From NCBI RefSeq assembly GCF_009765445.1, contig NZ_WHOY01000031.1:4418139-4482138 (forward strand): a stretch of 64,000 bases of DNA, written 5' to 3'. Under the pieces are notes generated by a model that had not been told where the DNA came from, ran no database searches, and saw nothing but the letters and a program-made list of their open reading frames with translations. Source of the DNA: Pantoea sp. BAV 3049 (GTDB lineage: Bacteria > Pseudomonadota > Gammaproteobacteria > Enterobacterales > Enterobacteriaceae). Positions 1-9,224 of the stretch are shown here, piece by piece. The translations under genes and the position numbers were made by a program. Each line of letters begins with the position of its first letter. Position 1 is the stretch's first letter.

Positions 1-45
1 CGCATCACGGGTGATCAGCGGTAACTCTTTGACGGTGGAATGCAT
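1..45 (-). CDS. Partial CDS, N-terminus only, function unknown
   Basis: Reading leftward from an ATG at 45-43 there are 15 open codons (MHSTVKELPLITRDA) running off the window edge. It is divergent from the RidA-like operon that starts at 292, so the two may share the control region 46-291. The fragment is too short to assign a family. The start is plausible but no strong ribosome binding site is evident. Confidence 0.35.
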   Translation of the reverse strand, partial: MHSTVKELPLITRDA

Positions 46-291
46 AGCCGGATCCTCAATAATTGATGGTTGAGTATGTTCATGACGGGAGGGAAAGATA
101 AATGTGTATTTTTTTATCCTCTGGCATCAAAAAAACGAGGCTCTCGCCAGACAAGTTTTCGCCTAACCTTTGCAGATAAAAATCCTTATTTATTTTTGCC
201 TCGCTGGCTCCAAAAATGGGTCTGCTATGTCCGGAGCGAGAGCGGCCTGTAAAGCGGCTTCCGTATACCCTGCGATTTTAAGGAACCGAAG

Positions 292-711
292 ATGAGTCAA
301 CCGACGCACACCCGCATTCGCATGTTTAATACCAAAGATACCTATCCTAACCAGGCGCTGAATAACGACCTCTGCCAGGCGGTCCGGGCCGGTAATACGG
401 TTTATGTTCGCGGCCAGGTCGGTACCGATTTTGACGGTAATCTGATCGGGCTGGGCGATGCGGGACTGCAGGCTGAGCAGGCGATGAAAAACATCAAACA
501 GCTGCTGGAAGAGGCCGGTAGCGATCTCAGCCATATCGTGAAAACCACCACCTATATTATTGATCCGCGCTATCGCGAGCCGGTCTATCTGGAAGTGGGT
601 AAATGGCTGAAAGGCGTGTTCCCAATCTCCACCGGGCTGGTGGTTTCCGCGCTGGCACAGCCGCAGTGGCTGGTGGAAATCGACGTGATCGCCGTGATCC
701 CGGAGGCATAA
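292..711 (+). CDS. RidA-family (YjgF/YER057c/UK114) protein, non-canonical
   Basis: A 139-residue protein of the size and pattern of the Rid superfamily of small trimeric enzymes. Canonical RidA hydrolyses reactive imine/enamine intermediates. The C-terminal FPISTGLVV...VEIDVIAV segment aligns with the family signature FPARS...VEIEAIAV, but the position of the imine-binding arginine (Arg105 of RidA) is serine. It therefore probably belongs to one of the Rid groups without that arginine, which are often catabolic-cluster proteins of unproven activity. It is first in a tight operon: the DUF1028 gene starts 1 base after its stop and an M20 deacylase follows. An AAGGA-type binding site precedes the ATG at 292. 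Family call is firm, function inferred. Confidence 0.85.
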   Translation: MSQPTHTRIRMFNTKDTYPNQALNNDLCQAVRAGNTVYVRGQVGTDFDGNLIGLGDAGLQAEQAMKNIKQLLEEAGSDLSHIVKTTTYIIDPRYREPVYLEVGKWLKGVFPISTGLVVSALAQPQWLVEIDVIAVIPEA

Positions 712-712
712 T

Positions 713-1390
713 ATGACCTTTTCCATTGCCGGTTTTTGCCCCCGCAGCGGCCAGTACGGCATTGCCATCAGCTCTTCCAGCATCGCGGTGGCGGCTCGCT
801 GCCCGTGGCTGCAGAGCGGCGTTGGTGCGGTATCCAGCCAGAACGTCACGCTGCCTGCGCTGGGGCCGAAAATTCTCGCCCGGCTGGCTCAGGGGGATAA
901 CGCGCAGGCCGCACTGGCAGCGGAAATGGCTGCCGAGCCTTTTGCTGACTGGCGGCAGGTGACGGTACTGGATAACCAGGGTCAAAGCGCGGTCTGGTCC
1001 GGCGCACACACGCTGGGTGTCCACCATTCGCGTCAGGGGCTGAACTGTGTGGCCGCGGGCAATATGTTAGCCAGTACCAACGTAATTGACGCTATGGTCG
1101 GCCAGTTCTGCGCGGATCCTGAGCTGTCGCTCGGCGACCGGCTGATGGCGGCCCTGCAGGCAGGTTTACAGGCTGGCGGCGAAGCCGGTCCGATCTACTC
1201 TGCCGGGCTGAAGGTGGTGAGCAGCGAAAGCTGGCCGCTAACCGATCTGCGTGTTGACTGGCACGAGCAGGATGCGATTGGCGAACTGGAGCGGATCTGG
1301 CAGATGTGGCAGCCGCAGAGTGAAGCGTATCTGACCCGTGCCGTCAATCCGGTCGAGGCACCGAGCTATGGCGTGCCCGGCGATGAGTAA
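713..1390 (+). CDS. DUF1028 family protein (putative Ntn-type hydrolase)
   Basis: The 225-residue protein opens with TFSIAGFCP and continues with YGIAISSSSIAVAARCPW, GVGAVSSQNVTLPALG and AAGNMLAS, the pattern of DUF1028 proteins. From general knowledge these have an Ntn-hydrolase-like fold and occur in catabolic operons, without a settled reaction. GGAGG at 702-706 gives ideal spacing to the ATG at 713. The stop overlaps the start of the M20 peptidase gene by 8 bases, implying translational coupling. Together with the RidA-like and M20 proteins it probably acts on one amide or amino-acid-like substrate; the substrate cannot be read from sequence. Confidence 0.85.
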   Translation: MTFSIAGFCPRSGQYGIAISSSSIAVAARCPWLQSGVGAVSSQNVTLPALGPKILARLAQGDNAQAALAAEMAAEPFADWRQVTVLDNQGQSAVWSGAHTLGVHHSRQGLNCVAAGNMLASTNVIDAMVGQFCADPELSLGDRLMAALQAGLQAGGEAGPIYSAGLKVVSSESWPLTDLRVDWHEQDAIGELERIWQMWQPQSEAYLTRAVNPVEAPSYGVPGDE

Positions 1391-2537
1391 CCTCACCACG
1401 CGGGATCTGTTGGCGGACCTCATTGCTTTCAATACCGTCAGTCGCGAGAGCAACCTGGCGCTGATCGACTATGTCCGTGACTATCTGGCAGGCTTCGGTG
1501 TTCGTTGCCAGATCCTGAAAGATGACAGCGGCCACAAAGCCAACCTGCTGGCGGTGATTGGCCCGCAGGATCTGCCTGGCATTGTGCTGTCGGGTCATAC
1601 CGACGTGGTGCCGGTTGACGGCCAGCAGTGGCAAAGCGATCCGTTTGTCCTGCGCGAAGCCGATGGCTTGTTATACGGTCGCGGCGCCGCCGATATGAAA
1701 AGCTGGCTGGCAGCGGTGCTGGCAGTGGTGCCTGAGCTGGTGGCGCAGCCGCTGAGCCAGCCGGTGTGGATTGCCTTCAGCCATGATGAAGAAGTAGGGT
1801 GCAAAGGGGTCCCGGGGCTGCTGGCCCATGTCGATACCCTGCCGGTGCGGCCTGCGGTTTGTATTGTTGGCGAGCCAACGGAGATGCGGCCGATCCTCGG
1901 GCATAAGGGGAAAATTGCCCTGCGCTGTGAGGTGACCGGGTATGCCAGCCATTCGGCTTACACGCCGCAGGGCGTGAACGCGATTGAGTATGCGGTGCGG
2001 ATCATTCAGCAACTGATGGCGCTGGCGGAACGGCTGAAGCTGGAGCAGAACCTGGCATTCGACCCACCGTTTTCCACCCTGCAGACCGGCGTGATCCGTG
2101 GTGGCGAGGCGTTAAATATCGTGCCTGCACACTGCCAGTTTGATTTTGAAATCCGCACGCTGCCGGGGGTGGAAGCGCAGCCGATGATCGATGAGCTGGT
2201 CGAGTGGTGCCAGCGTGAGCTGGTGCCGCAAATGCAAAGTATTTCACCTGACTGCGCCATCACTTTCAGCCCGCTGAGCCACTATCCCGGCCTGCAGACA
2301 GAGAGCTCGGCGGCGATTGCTAGCGTGCTGGCGCTGCTGCCCGCGCCGGAAGCATTAAGCACCGTGGCCTTTGGAACCGAAGGCGGCCTGTTCCAGCAGC
2401 ACGGCATTCCGACGCTGGTGTGCGGTCCCGGCGCCATGGCGCAGGGTCACAAGCCGGATGAATTTGTCAGCCTGCAGCAGCTGGCGGAGTGTGATGACTT
2501 CCTGCTCCGCCTCTGCCGCCAGCTGCAAACTGCTTAA
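1383..2537 (+). CDS. M20 family metallo-deacylase, acetylornithine deacetylase (ArgE)-like
   Basis: A 384-residue di-zinc M20 hydrolase. The metal-binding pattern is complete: SGHTDVVP (His), GRGAADMK (bridging Asp), HDEEVG (catalytic Glu and ligand Glu), VGEPT (ligand) and QGHKPDEF (C-terminal His). A small dimerisation domain lies between, about residues 175-290. ArgE-like members remove N-acyl groups from amino acids, but the neighbours are not arginine-biosynthetic, so a catabolic N-acyl amino acid deacylase is more likely than true ArgE. I chose the ATG at 1383 because it overlaps the DUF1028 stop and gives the usual N-terminus (MSNLTTRDLLADLIAF). Its last 4 bases overlap the convergent LysR gene. 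Confidence 0.85.
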   Translation: MSNLTTRDLLADLIAFNTVSRESNLALIDYVRDYLAGFGVRCQILKDDSGHKANLLAVIGPQDLPGIVLSGHTDVVPVDGQQWQSDPFVLREADGLLYGRGAADMKSWLAAVLAVVPELVAQPLSQPVWIAFSHDEEVGCKGVPGLLAHVDTLPVRPAVCIVGEPTEMRPILGHKGKIALRCEVTGYASHSAYTPQGVNAIEYAVRIIQQLMALAERLKLEQNLAFDPPFSTLQTGVIRGGEALNIVPAHCQFDFEIRTLPGVEAQPMIDELVEWCQRELVPQMQSISPDCAITFSPLSHYPGLQTESSAAIASVLALLPAPEALSTVAFGTEGGLFQQHGIPTLVCGPGAMAQGHKPDEFVSLQQLAECDDFLLRLCRQLQTA

Positions 2538-3481
2538 GCCACTGACAGCGGGGGCATCTCAGATTCGCTGAGGTGCTCCGGCGTCAGCTCCTGCCCCCGG
2601 CAGTAATCCATAAACAGCTTCGTCGGACGGGTCGGCTCGGCGTGGCGCAAATGAGCCATCACCAGGCACGATCCCTCCATCTCATCGCGAATGGTCACCC
2701 GCTTCACGCGCTTGCCGTCATAGGTAAAGTCCGGGAACGGGCGCGTCACCAGCAGCGAGAAGCCAAATCCCTGGCCGACCATACAGCGCACCATCTCAAT
2801 CGACGGCGAACTGAAAGCGACGTTTGGCGACAGCCCTTTCTGCTTGAAAATATCCAGGAAGTAGTTCCTGCTGGGCACCACGTCCAGCAGGATCATCGGT
2901 TCATGGCTCAGCTCTTCCAGGCTGACGCTGCTGCGCAGGGCCAGCGGATGGTCAGCAGGCAACAGCGCATACGGCTTCTGCGGCGCTTTCAACTGCTCAG
3001 CATGAATGCTGCTGTCCAGCTCGTGGCGGTAGAGGATTGCCATATCAAACCGCCCACGGTGCAGGCCATCGGTCAGCTCATGCTGCTCGCCGTCATAGAT
3101 CTGCACTTCAATATTCGGATAGAGCTTTTTGAAACCGGCAATCAGCTTTGGCATATAAAGAGGGGCGGCGGTTTCGAAGCAGCCAACGGAAAGCGTGCCC
3201 GCCACCATGTCATTGTCTGCCCGTGCATTCTGTTCAAACTGCCGCGACATTCTCAGCAGTTCGGCCGCCTTCTCATAAAAACGCCGTCCGCTGGGTGTCA
3301 GCGACACGCCCTGTGCGTGATGGCGGATAAAAAGCTGCTGCTCAAAACTCTCCTCCAGACTTTTAATCGCGGTTGAAATTGACGGCTGAGCGATATGCAG
3401 ATGGCGCGAAGCCTCGGCAATGCTGCGGTGCTCAACCACGGTAATAAAATATTTAAGCTGTCTGAGGGTGAAATGAGCCAT
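2534..3481 (-). CDS. LysR-type transcriptional regulator
   Basis: A 315-residue LysR protein. The N-terminal winged helix-turn-helix (FTLRQLKYFITVVEH..SIAEASRHLHIAQPSIST, about residues 4-60) is followed by a periplasmic-binding-protein-like effector domain. It converges on the RidA-DUF1028-M20 operon with a 4-base overlap and is divergent from the GH3/ABC operon across a 404-base gap. LysR proteins commonly regulate the divergent unit, so the glucosidase/ABC operon is the first candidate target. The effector is unknown. Confidence 0.9.
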   Translation of the reverse strand: MAHFTLRQLKYFITVVEHRSIAEASRHLHIAQPSISTAIKSLEESFEQQLFIRHHAQGVSLTPSGRRFYEKAAELLRMSRQFEQNARADNDMVAGTLSVGCFETAAPLYMPKLIAGFKKLYPNIEVQIYDGEQHELTDGLHRGRFDMAILYRHELDSSIHAEQLKAPQKPYALLPADHPLALRSSVSLEELSHEPMILLDVVPSRNYFLDIFKQKGLSPNVAFSSPSIEMVRCMVGQGFGFSLLVTRPFPDFTYDGKRVKRVTIRDEMEGSCLVMAHLRHAEPTRPTKLFMDYCRGQELTPEHLSESEMPPLSVA

Positions 3482-3885
3482 GTGCAGGTGATCTCTCTGA
3501 TTAGTATTTGGTTATGTCAGAGCTTTCTGTGAGAACAAAAAAGCGATGCAGAATAAGAATAGCAATAACCGTGCCAGCCGAAGTCAGAGGGATGAAGCTG
3601 ATAATTTATTGTTCTGAGTGAAAAATGCTCTGTGGCTGTGCAACGCTCTGCCTTCTGTCGGAGCATAAGCGCCATTTCAGGGCAAATTGCGGTTATGCAG
3701 GGCCATTTCGGCCTGCAGGTCCCGGTGATTTCTTACGCTATTTTCTCCCAGCCTCTGGATAGTTTTTTTAACCTTAGTGGCAAACTTTTTACTTCTTTCG
3801 CCTCTGTTTCTGTCAGGTCCATATTGGATACCAGCAACTTCTGCGGCGCCCGCTCGCCGCTATCACCTGACAGGAATATAAAGGC
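3482..3885. promoter_or_regulatory. 404-base divergent control region (LysR / GH3-ABC operon)
   Basis: No convincing gene is seen between the LysR start and the glucosidase start. The region should carry promoters for both divergent units and the LysR operator. An open frame over most of the right half lacks a ribosome binding site and recognisable similarity. A GGAAT motif at 3871-3875 lies 10 bases before the glucosidase ATG. I could not identify a convincing -35/-10 pair by eye. Confidence 0.4.
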
Positions 3886-6255
3886 ATGAGCACTGCTTTA
3901 ACTCAGCACGGGGAATTTTTGTCTCTGGCCAAAGATATGACGCCGGAAGAGCTTGGCGACATTCTCAGCGGTCACGGCATGTGGAAAACCGGGGCCAACG
4001 CGCGCCTGGGCATTCCGCACATCATCATGACCGACGGCACCTACGGCGTGCGCTACTCCATCCAGCAGATTGAGCAGGATGAGAAGGGCGGTCAGGACTT
4101 TGAAGCGTTCCTGAACGTGGTTAATCAGCGGGCGAAAGATGTGGAAGTGGCCTGGGGCACCATGCGGCCTGCCACCTGCTTTCCAAATGGTTCCAGTTTT
4201 GCCTGCAGCTGGGACGTGAACCTGGCGAAAACGTTGGGCGACGCGCTGGGCAAAGAGTGCCAGCATCTGGGCGTTAACCTGCTGCTCGGTCCTGGCATCA
4301 ACATCCGCCGCACCCCGCTGGGTGGCCGCAGCTATGAATACTACTCCGAAGACCCGCTGATCAGCGGCGAGATCGCAACAGGGGTGATTAACGGCCTGCA
4401 ACAGCAGGGCGTCGGCGCGTCTTTAAAACACTTCGCCTGTAACAACTCTGAAGTGGAACGCACCAGCATGGACTCGATTATTGACGAGCGTGCGCTGCGT
4501 GAAATTTATCTGCGCGGCTTTGAGCGCGCCATCAAACAGTCGCAGCCGTGGACCGTCATGAGCTCCTACAACCGGCTGAACGGCGTGCATACCGCTGAAA
4601 ACAGCTGGCTGCTGGAAGATGTCCTGCGTTCTGAATGGGGTTTTGAAGGCGTGGTGGTGGCGGACTGGCACGGGATTAAAGATCGGCCGCTGTCGCTGAA
4701 GGCAGGCAACGACCTCGACATGCCGGAAAGCGAAACGCGCAAGGCCAGCCTGGTGAAAGCGCTGAAAGCCGGTGAAGTACCACGCGAGCAGGCCGAACGC
4801 TCAGCAGAACGCATCCTCAGCCTGATCCATAAAGCCAAAGCCGCCGAAAAACCGGGCACCCCGATGGAAACCGATGCGCACCATGCGCTGGCCCGTCGCA
4901 TGGTGGCCGAATCCATCGTGCTGCTGAAAAACAGCGACCAGGCGCTGCCGCTGGAAGCCGCCTGTTGCCCTAATCTGCTGATTGTTGGTGAAGGGGCGAA
5001 GAAGCCGGTGATCCAGGGGTCAGGTTGCGCCACCACCACGCCAACGCAGGTGGATATTCCTTACGACGAAATCCTGAAACAGTGCGGCGACAGCATCACC
5101 GTAAGCTGGAGCCAGGGCACCAGCGACCAGGCTGCTGACCATCCGTCACTGATTGCCGAAGCCTGTGCCGCCGCACGACAGGCCGACCGCGTGGTGGTAT
5201 TCGTCAACAGTGAAGATGGCTACGACGGCGAAGGCTCCGACCGCCGTACTCTGGGCCTGCAGCAGGGCCATGATGAACTGATCCGTGCCCTGGCCGCCGT
5301 CAACGACAAAGTGATTGTGGTGCTGGCAAACCCGGACGCGGTAGTGATGCCGTGGCTGGATCAGGTCAGCGCAGTGGTGGAAACCTTCTACGCCGGTCAG
5401 GCGATGGGCGGCGGCGTGGCGGACGTGCTGTTCGGTGTGGTTAACCCGTGCGGCAAGCTGACCGTCACCTTCCCGCAGCGCATCGAAGACATTCCGGGCT
5501 GGCACAGCTATCCGGGCGAAAATGGCCGTCATTACTACAGCGAAGGGATCTTCGTCGGCTACCGCTGGTACGACACCCGCAAGGTCGAGCCGCTGTTCCC
5601 GTTCGGCTATGGCCTGAGCTACGGCCAGTTTGCCTACAGCGACATTGAGCTGGACCGCGATAGCCTGCGTGATGGCGAAGAAGTCACAGTCAGCTTCACC
5701 CTGACCAACACCGGCAGCCGCGCCGGTAAAGAGATCGCCCAGTTGTACAGCCACTATCCGCACTCAACACGTTCCCGCGCTGAGTATGAGCTGCGTGCTT
5801 TCTGCAAGGTGGAACTGCAACCCGGTGAACAGCAGCGCGTGACGCTGACCGTTCCGGCTGCCGACCTGCGTTATTACCACACCGGTCGCCAGCAGTGGGT
5901 TCTGGAAGCGGGTGAACTCTCGATCTGCGTCGGGCCGAACTCCCGCGATCTGCCGTTGCAGACCAGCCTGAACTGCCTGAGCAAGGTTGCTGAGCACCGG
6001 CTGATCTCCCGCGATACCCAGCCGATCTTCGTGCTGGATAACCCACTGGCCCGTGGACACTTTAACCGCTTCCTGCAGGTTCAGCTGTCGGTCAATGAAG
6101 CCGACGCTGACCGGATGCTGGAACACTGCAAAAACTCGTTCTTCAGCATCTTCACCACCTTCGACCGTCGCTTCCGCCAGCGCTTTGCGGCAGAGGCTGT
6201 CGACCAGCTGATCGACGAGGTCAATCGAGCCATTAAAGAGCAGGAACAAGAGTAA
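3886..6255 (+). CDS. Glycoside hydrolase family 3 beta-glucosidase
   Basis: A 789-residue GH3 enzyme without signal peptide, so probably cytoplasmic. The N-terminal TIM-barrel carries KHFACNNSE and the nucleophile Asp260 in VVVADWHG. The second domain carries the acid/base region GEGSDRRTL, with Glu449 the likely acid/base. A fibronectin-III-like domain follows (PLFPFGYGLSYGQF onward, about residue 565), then a C-terminal extension of about 90 residues beyond the usual end. GH3 enzymes cleave terminal beta-glucosides by retention. It leads an operon with an ABC importer of the spermidine/putrescine type, so the imported compound may be a glucosylated, nitrogen-containing molecule; that link is inference. 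Confidence 0.9.
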   Translation: MSTALTQHGEFLSLAKDMTPEELGDILSGHGMWKTGANARLGIPHIIMTDGTYGVRYSIQQIEQDEKGGQDFEAFLNVVNQRAKDVEVAWGTMRPATCFPNGSSFACSWDVNLAKTLGDALGKECQHLGVNLLLGPGINIRRTPLGGRSYEYYSEDPLISGEIATGVINGLQQQGVGASLKHFACNNSEVERTSMDSIIDERALREIYLRGFERAIKQSQPWTVMSSYNRLNGVHTAENSWLLEDVLRSEWGFEGVVVADWHGIKDRPLSLKAGNDLDMPESETRKASLVKALKAGEVPREQAERSAERILSLIHKAKAAEKPGTPMETDAHHALARRMVAESIVLLKNSDQALPLEAACCPNLLIVGEGAKKPVIQGSGCATTTPTQVDIPYDEILKQCGDSITVSWSQGTSDQAADHPSLIAEACAAARQADRVVVFVNSEDGYDGEGSDRRTLGLQQGHDELIRALAAVNDKVIVVLANPDAVVMPWLDQVSAVVETFYAGQAMGGGVADVLFGVVNPCGKLTVTFPQRIEDIPGWHSYPGENGRHYYSEGIFVGYRWYDTRKVEPLFPFGYGLSYGQFAYSDIELDRDSLRDGEEVTVSFTLTNTGSRAGKEIAQLYSHYPHSTRSRAEYELRAFCKVELQPGEQQRVTLTVPAADLRYYHTGRQQWVLEAGELSICVGPNSRDLPLQTSLNCLSKVAEHRLISRDTQPIFVLDNPLARGHFNRFLQVQLSVNEADADRMLEHCKNSFFSIFTTFDRRFRQRFAAEAVDQLIDEVNRAIKEQEQE

Positions 6256-6313
6256 AAACAGGGCATTCAGGCCGACACATAACACCATTTTGCTATGCAA
6301 CAGGGGAATCAGG

Positions 6314-7399
6314 ATGAAAGAGAACAAACAGTACACTCGTCGTGATGCACTTAAGCTTGGTATGGGGGCGGCAGTCACCGCCGCCGTTGCCCCGATGATC
6401 ATCAGTCGCCCGGCGCGGGCGGCAGAAGTCACCACCCTGACCGTCGCCGACGTTGGCGGCCCATATGGCACGGGGTTTGGCAAAGCGTTTTACAAGCCGT
6501 TTGAAGAAGCGACCGGGATTAAAATCATCAACACGGTGCTGGGGCCGGATCCGGTGCCGCAGTTCCAGATGATGGTGGACACCAAAAACTACCTGTTCGA
6601 CGTGGCGCTGCTTAACCCTGAGCATCTGGTTCGCCTGAACAAAATGCCGAAGCCGTATCTGGAAGATCTGCACCTTCAGGTGCCGGACCCGGAAAACTAT
6701 GTCAAAGGCGCGATCACGCCACAGTTCGGCGGTGTGAGTATTTACGCGCTGGCGCTGGGCTATCGCACCGACACCTTCGACGGTAAAGCGGCCCCTGCTA
6801 ACTGGACTGATTTCTGGGATACCGCCAAATTCAAAGGCCGTCGCGGCCTGTGGCGCAGCCCGGTCTGTACGCTGGAACTGGCATTGATGGCCGATGGCGT
6901 CGATCCGAAAAAACTCTACCCGCTGGATGTTGACCGCGCGTTCCGCAGCCTCGACAAAATCCGCAAGAGCATTGACGTGTGGTGGACCAGTGGTGCGCAG
7001 GCCACCCAGATGCTGCAGAGCGGCGAGCTGGACATGATGAGCATCTGGAGCACTCGCGCCCAGACCGCCATTGATGCCGGTACGCCAGCCAACATCGCCT
7101 GGGGGCAGGGGCTGTACAACATCGATGGCTTTACCATTCCGCACGGCAGTCCGAAGCTGGAAGCGGCCCGCAAGTTCATCCAGTTCTGTATGGATGCCAA
7201 ACGCCAGTCGCTGTACACCAGCGATCTGGCCTGCGGCCCGACCAACATCAAAGCCTATGACTTTATCGACAAGAAGAAAGCTGCTCTGCTGCCAACCGCC
7301 CCAGACCATATCGGCGGCCTGGCACAGCTGGGTGCCGACTACTGGGGTGACAACCAGGTCGCGCTGACCGAACGCTTTGAGAAGTGGGTAATGAGTTAA
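6314..7399 (+). CDS. ABC transporter periplasmic solute-binding protein, PotD/PotF-like, Tat-exported
   Basis: A 361-residue family 1 extracellular solute-binding protein. The N-terminus has a twin-arginine signal (YTRRDALKLGMG followed by a hydrophobic stretch and an ARAAE cleavage region). The ATG at 6314 is preferred because AGGGG at 6302-6306 sits 7 bases upstream; an earlier in-frame start would lengthen the signal oddly. The mature domain resembles polyamine- and iron-type binding proteins. The next genes encode the matching permease and ATPase, so this protein sets import specificity. The ligand is unknown; Tat export implies folding, perhaps with ligand or cofactor, before secretion. 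Confidence 0.85.
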   Translation: MKENKQYTRRDALKLGMGAAVTAAVAPMIISRPARAAEVTTLTVADVGGPYGTGFGKAFYKPFEEATGIKIINTVLGPDPVPQFQMMVDTKNYLFDVALLNPEHLVRLNKMPKPYLEDLHLQVPDPENYVKGAITPQFGGVSIYALALGYRTDTFDGKAAPANWTDFWDTAKFKGRRGLWRSPVCTLELALMADGVDPKKLYPLDVDRAFRSLDKIRKSIDVWWTSGAQATQMLQSGELDMMSIWSTRAQTAIDAGTPANIAWGQGLYNIDGFTIPHGSPKLEAARKFIQFCMDAKRQSLYTSDLACGPTNIKAYDFIDKKKAALLPTAPDHIGGLAQLGADYWGDNQVALTERFEKWVMS

Positions 7400-7406
7400 T
7401 CCGGAC

Positions 7407-7427
7407 GGTGGCGCGCTGAGCGCCACC
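7407..7427 (+). other. Intercistronic hairpin after the binding-protein gene
   Basis: GGTGGCGC (7407-7414) pairs perfectly with GCGCCACC (7420-7427) around a 5-base loop, just after the binding-protein stop and before the permease binding site. Such hairpins commonly stabilise the upstream message, letting the binding protein be made in excess over the membrane subunits. Too little T follows for a strong terminator. Confidence 0.6.
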
Positions 7428-7449
7428 TGTTCTTTGGGAGGAGAGTTCC

Positions 7450-9213
7450 TTGACCGATCTGGCAACATCTGATGAGAAGAAACGTATGCCGACAGTAAAA
7501 CGGCGCTGGCATCCCCTGTGGCTGACGATGCCGGGCCTGTTATTTCTGGCCCTTTTTCTCGCCTGGCCCACCCTGAAGCTGATGCTGCTGAGCTTCCAGA
7601 CCAGCGACGGAGGTTTTTCGCTGGATGTCTGGAGCCAGATGTTTGGTGCAGGCATCTATGTGAAGGTGATGATCAACACCTTTGTTATCGCCCTGCAGAC
7701 CACTATTGGCTGCCTGTTAGTGGGCTATCCGGTGGCGTACTGGCTTTCGCAGCGCAGTGAAAACGCGCGACGACGGCTGATGTGGCTGATTTTACTGCCG
7801 TTCTGGACCAGTGCCTTACTGAAGAACTTCGCCTGGCTGGTGCTGCTATCGCGGCGCGGCATTCTGTCTGAAATCCTGATGTCGATGGGGGCCGATCAGC
7901 CGCTGAACGTCCTCTACACGCGCGGTGCAGTGGTCTTTGCCATGGCGCACAGCATGCTGCCGCTGGCGATTATCACCATGCTGCCGACCATGACCGGTAT
8001 CGACAGTGGCCTGATGCGTGCAGGTCATACGCTGGGCGCGTCAAAGGCGCAGAGCTTCTGGCGCATCTTCTTCCCGCTGTCGATGCCGGGCGTGGTGGCT
8101 GCCTGTCTGCTGATCTTTATCGGTTCGCTGGGCTTCTTTATTACCCCTGCGCTGCTCGGCAGCCCGCAGGATTCGGTGATCGGCCAGCTGCTGATCACTC
8201 AGGTTCAGCAACTGCTGAACTGGCGGCTGGCGGGCGCGGTGGCGATGTTGCTGCTGGTGACCACGCTGGTGGTCTGCTTCTGCTACGACAAGCTGTTTGG
8301 CATGTCGGCGATTTCGGGAGGCGAAAGTCATGCCAGCGGCAAATATATTCGCCGTCTTGGGCAGACGATCGCTGCAGGTGCCGCAAAGCTTTGCGACTGG
8401 CTGGCTCACGCGCTGGCGCTGATACCTGGACGTCCCGGCTTCGGCTGGCTGCTGCCGCTGTTCAGCGTGCTGGTGATCCTGGTGCTGGTGCTGCCGGTGG
8501 TGTCGTTCCTGCCCATGGCGTTCAGCAGCTCCAGCTTCCTGCAGTTTCCGCCGCCAGGCTTCTCGCTGCGCTGGATGGAAACCTACCTGGGGTCGCCGAT
8601 CTGGACCGGCGCAACGATACGCTCATTCGGTATCGCGCTGGTTACCGGCATCCTTTCGGTGCTGATTGCCGGGGCTGCGGCGTTTGGCCTGGCGAAGCAT
8701 CAGGGCAAGTCCGGCAGCTTGGTGGTGATGACTTTTCTGCTGCCGATGATCATTCCGAACATTGTGACTGCCGTTTCCCTGTTCTACCTGTTTGCCACTC
8801 TCGGGCTGGTGGGATCGGATCTGGGCATCATCCTCGGCCATACGGTAATGGCGATCCCGGTGGTGTTTGTGATCATCCTGACCACCTTTAAAGGCTACGA
8901 CTGGCGACTGGATCAGGCGGCGAATACGCTGGGTGCCAGCCGCTGGCGCACCCTGCGGGAAGTGACTCTGCCGCTGATCAAAAGCAGCCTGGTGGCCGCC
9001 TTTATCTTTGGCTTCCTCAACTCCTTTGAGGAGCTGACCGTAGCGCTGTTTGTTGGCGGCGGCGTGAAGCAGACTCTGCCGAAACAGATGTGGGATGACG
9101 TGCTGTTATCCGTGACGCCGACGCTGGCCGCCGCTTCGGTCATTATCCTGTCCGTCGTGACAGTGTTGTTCATCATTGCTGAACGCTCGCGCCGCAAAGC
9201 GGAAGCGCTGTAG
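7450..9213 (+). CDS. ABC transporter permease, two permease domains fused
   Basis: A 587-residue membrane protein containing two complete binding-protein-dependent permease domains. Each ends with the EAA-type loop that docks on the ATPase: GHTLGASKAQSFWRIFFPLS in the first half and ANTLGASRWRTLREVTLPLI in the second. In PotBC/PotHI systems these are separate proteins; here one chain replaces the heterodimer. The start is TTG at 7450, supported by GGAGG at 7437-7441 with 8-base spacing; the next ATG (7486) has poorer signals. About 12 membrane segments are visible. The ATPase gene begins 11 bases after the stop. Confidence 0.88.
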   Translation: MTDLATSDEKKRMPTVKRRWHPLWLTMPGLLFLALFLAWPTLKLMLLSFQTSDGGFSLDVWSQMFGAGIYVKVMINTFVIALQTTIGCLLVGYPVAYWLSQRSENARRRLMWLILLPFWTSALLKNFAWLVLLSRRGILSEILMSMGADQPLNVLYTRGAVVFAMAHSMLPLAIITMLPTMTGIDSGLMRAGHTLGASKAQSFWRIFFPLSMPGVVAACLLIFIGSLGFFITPALLGSPQDSVIGQLLITQVQQLLNWRLAGAVAMLLLVTTLVVCFCYDKLFGMSAISGGESHASGKYIRRLGQTIAAGAAKLCDWLAHALALIPGRPGFGWLLPLFSVLVILVLVLPVVSFLPMAFSSSSFLQFPPPGFSLRWMETYLGSPIWTGATIRSFGIALVTGILSVLIAGAAAFGLAKHQGKSGSLVVMTFLLPMIIPNIVTAVSLFYLFATLGLVGSDLGIILGHTVMAIPVVFVIILTTFKGYDWRLDQAANTLGASRWRTLREVTLPLIKSSLVAAFIFGFLNSFEELTVALFVGGGVKQTLPKQMWDDVLLSVTPTLAAASVIILSVVTVLFIIAERSRRKAEAL

Positions 9214-9224
9214 GAGAAAAAATC

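Noticed and set aside
70-252. 60-codon open frame before the RidA-like gene
   Set aside because: No ribosome binding site, low-complexity basic product without recognisable features, and it fills the divergent promoter region.
3632-3889. 85-codon open frame overlapping the start of the GH3 gene
   Set aside because: No binding site or similarity; it occupies the promoter region and overlaps the well-supported glucosidase start.
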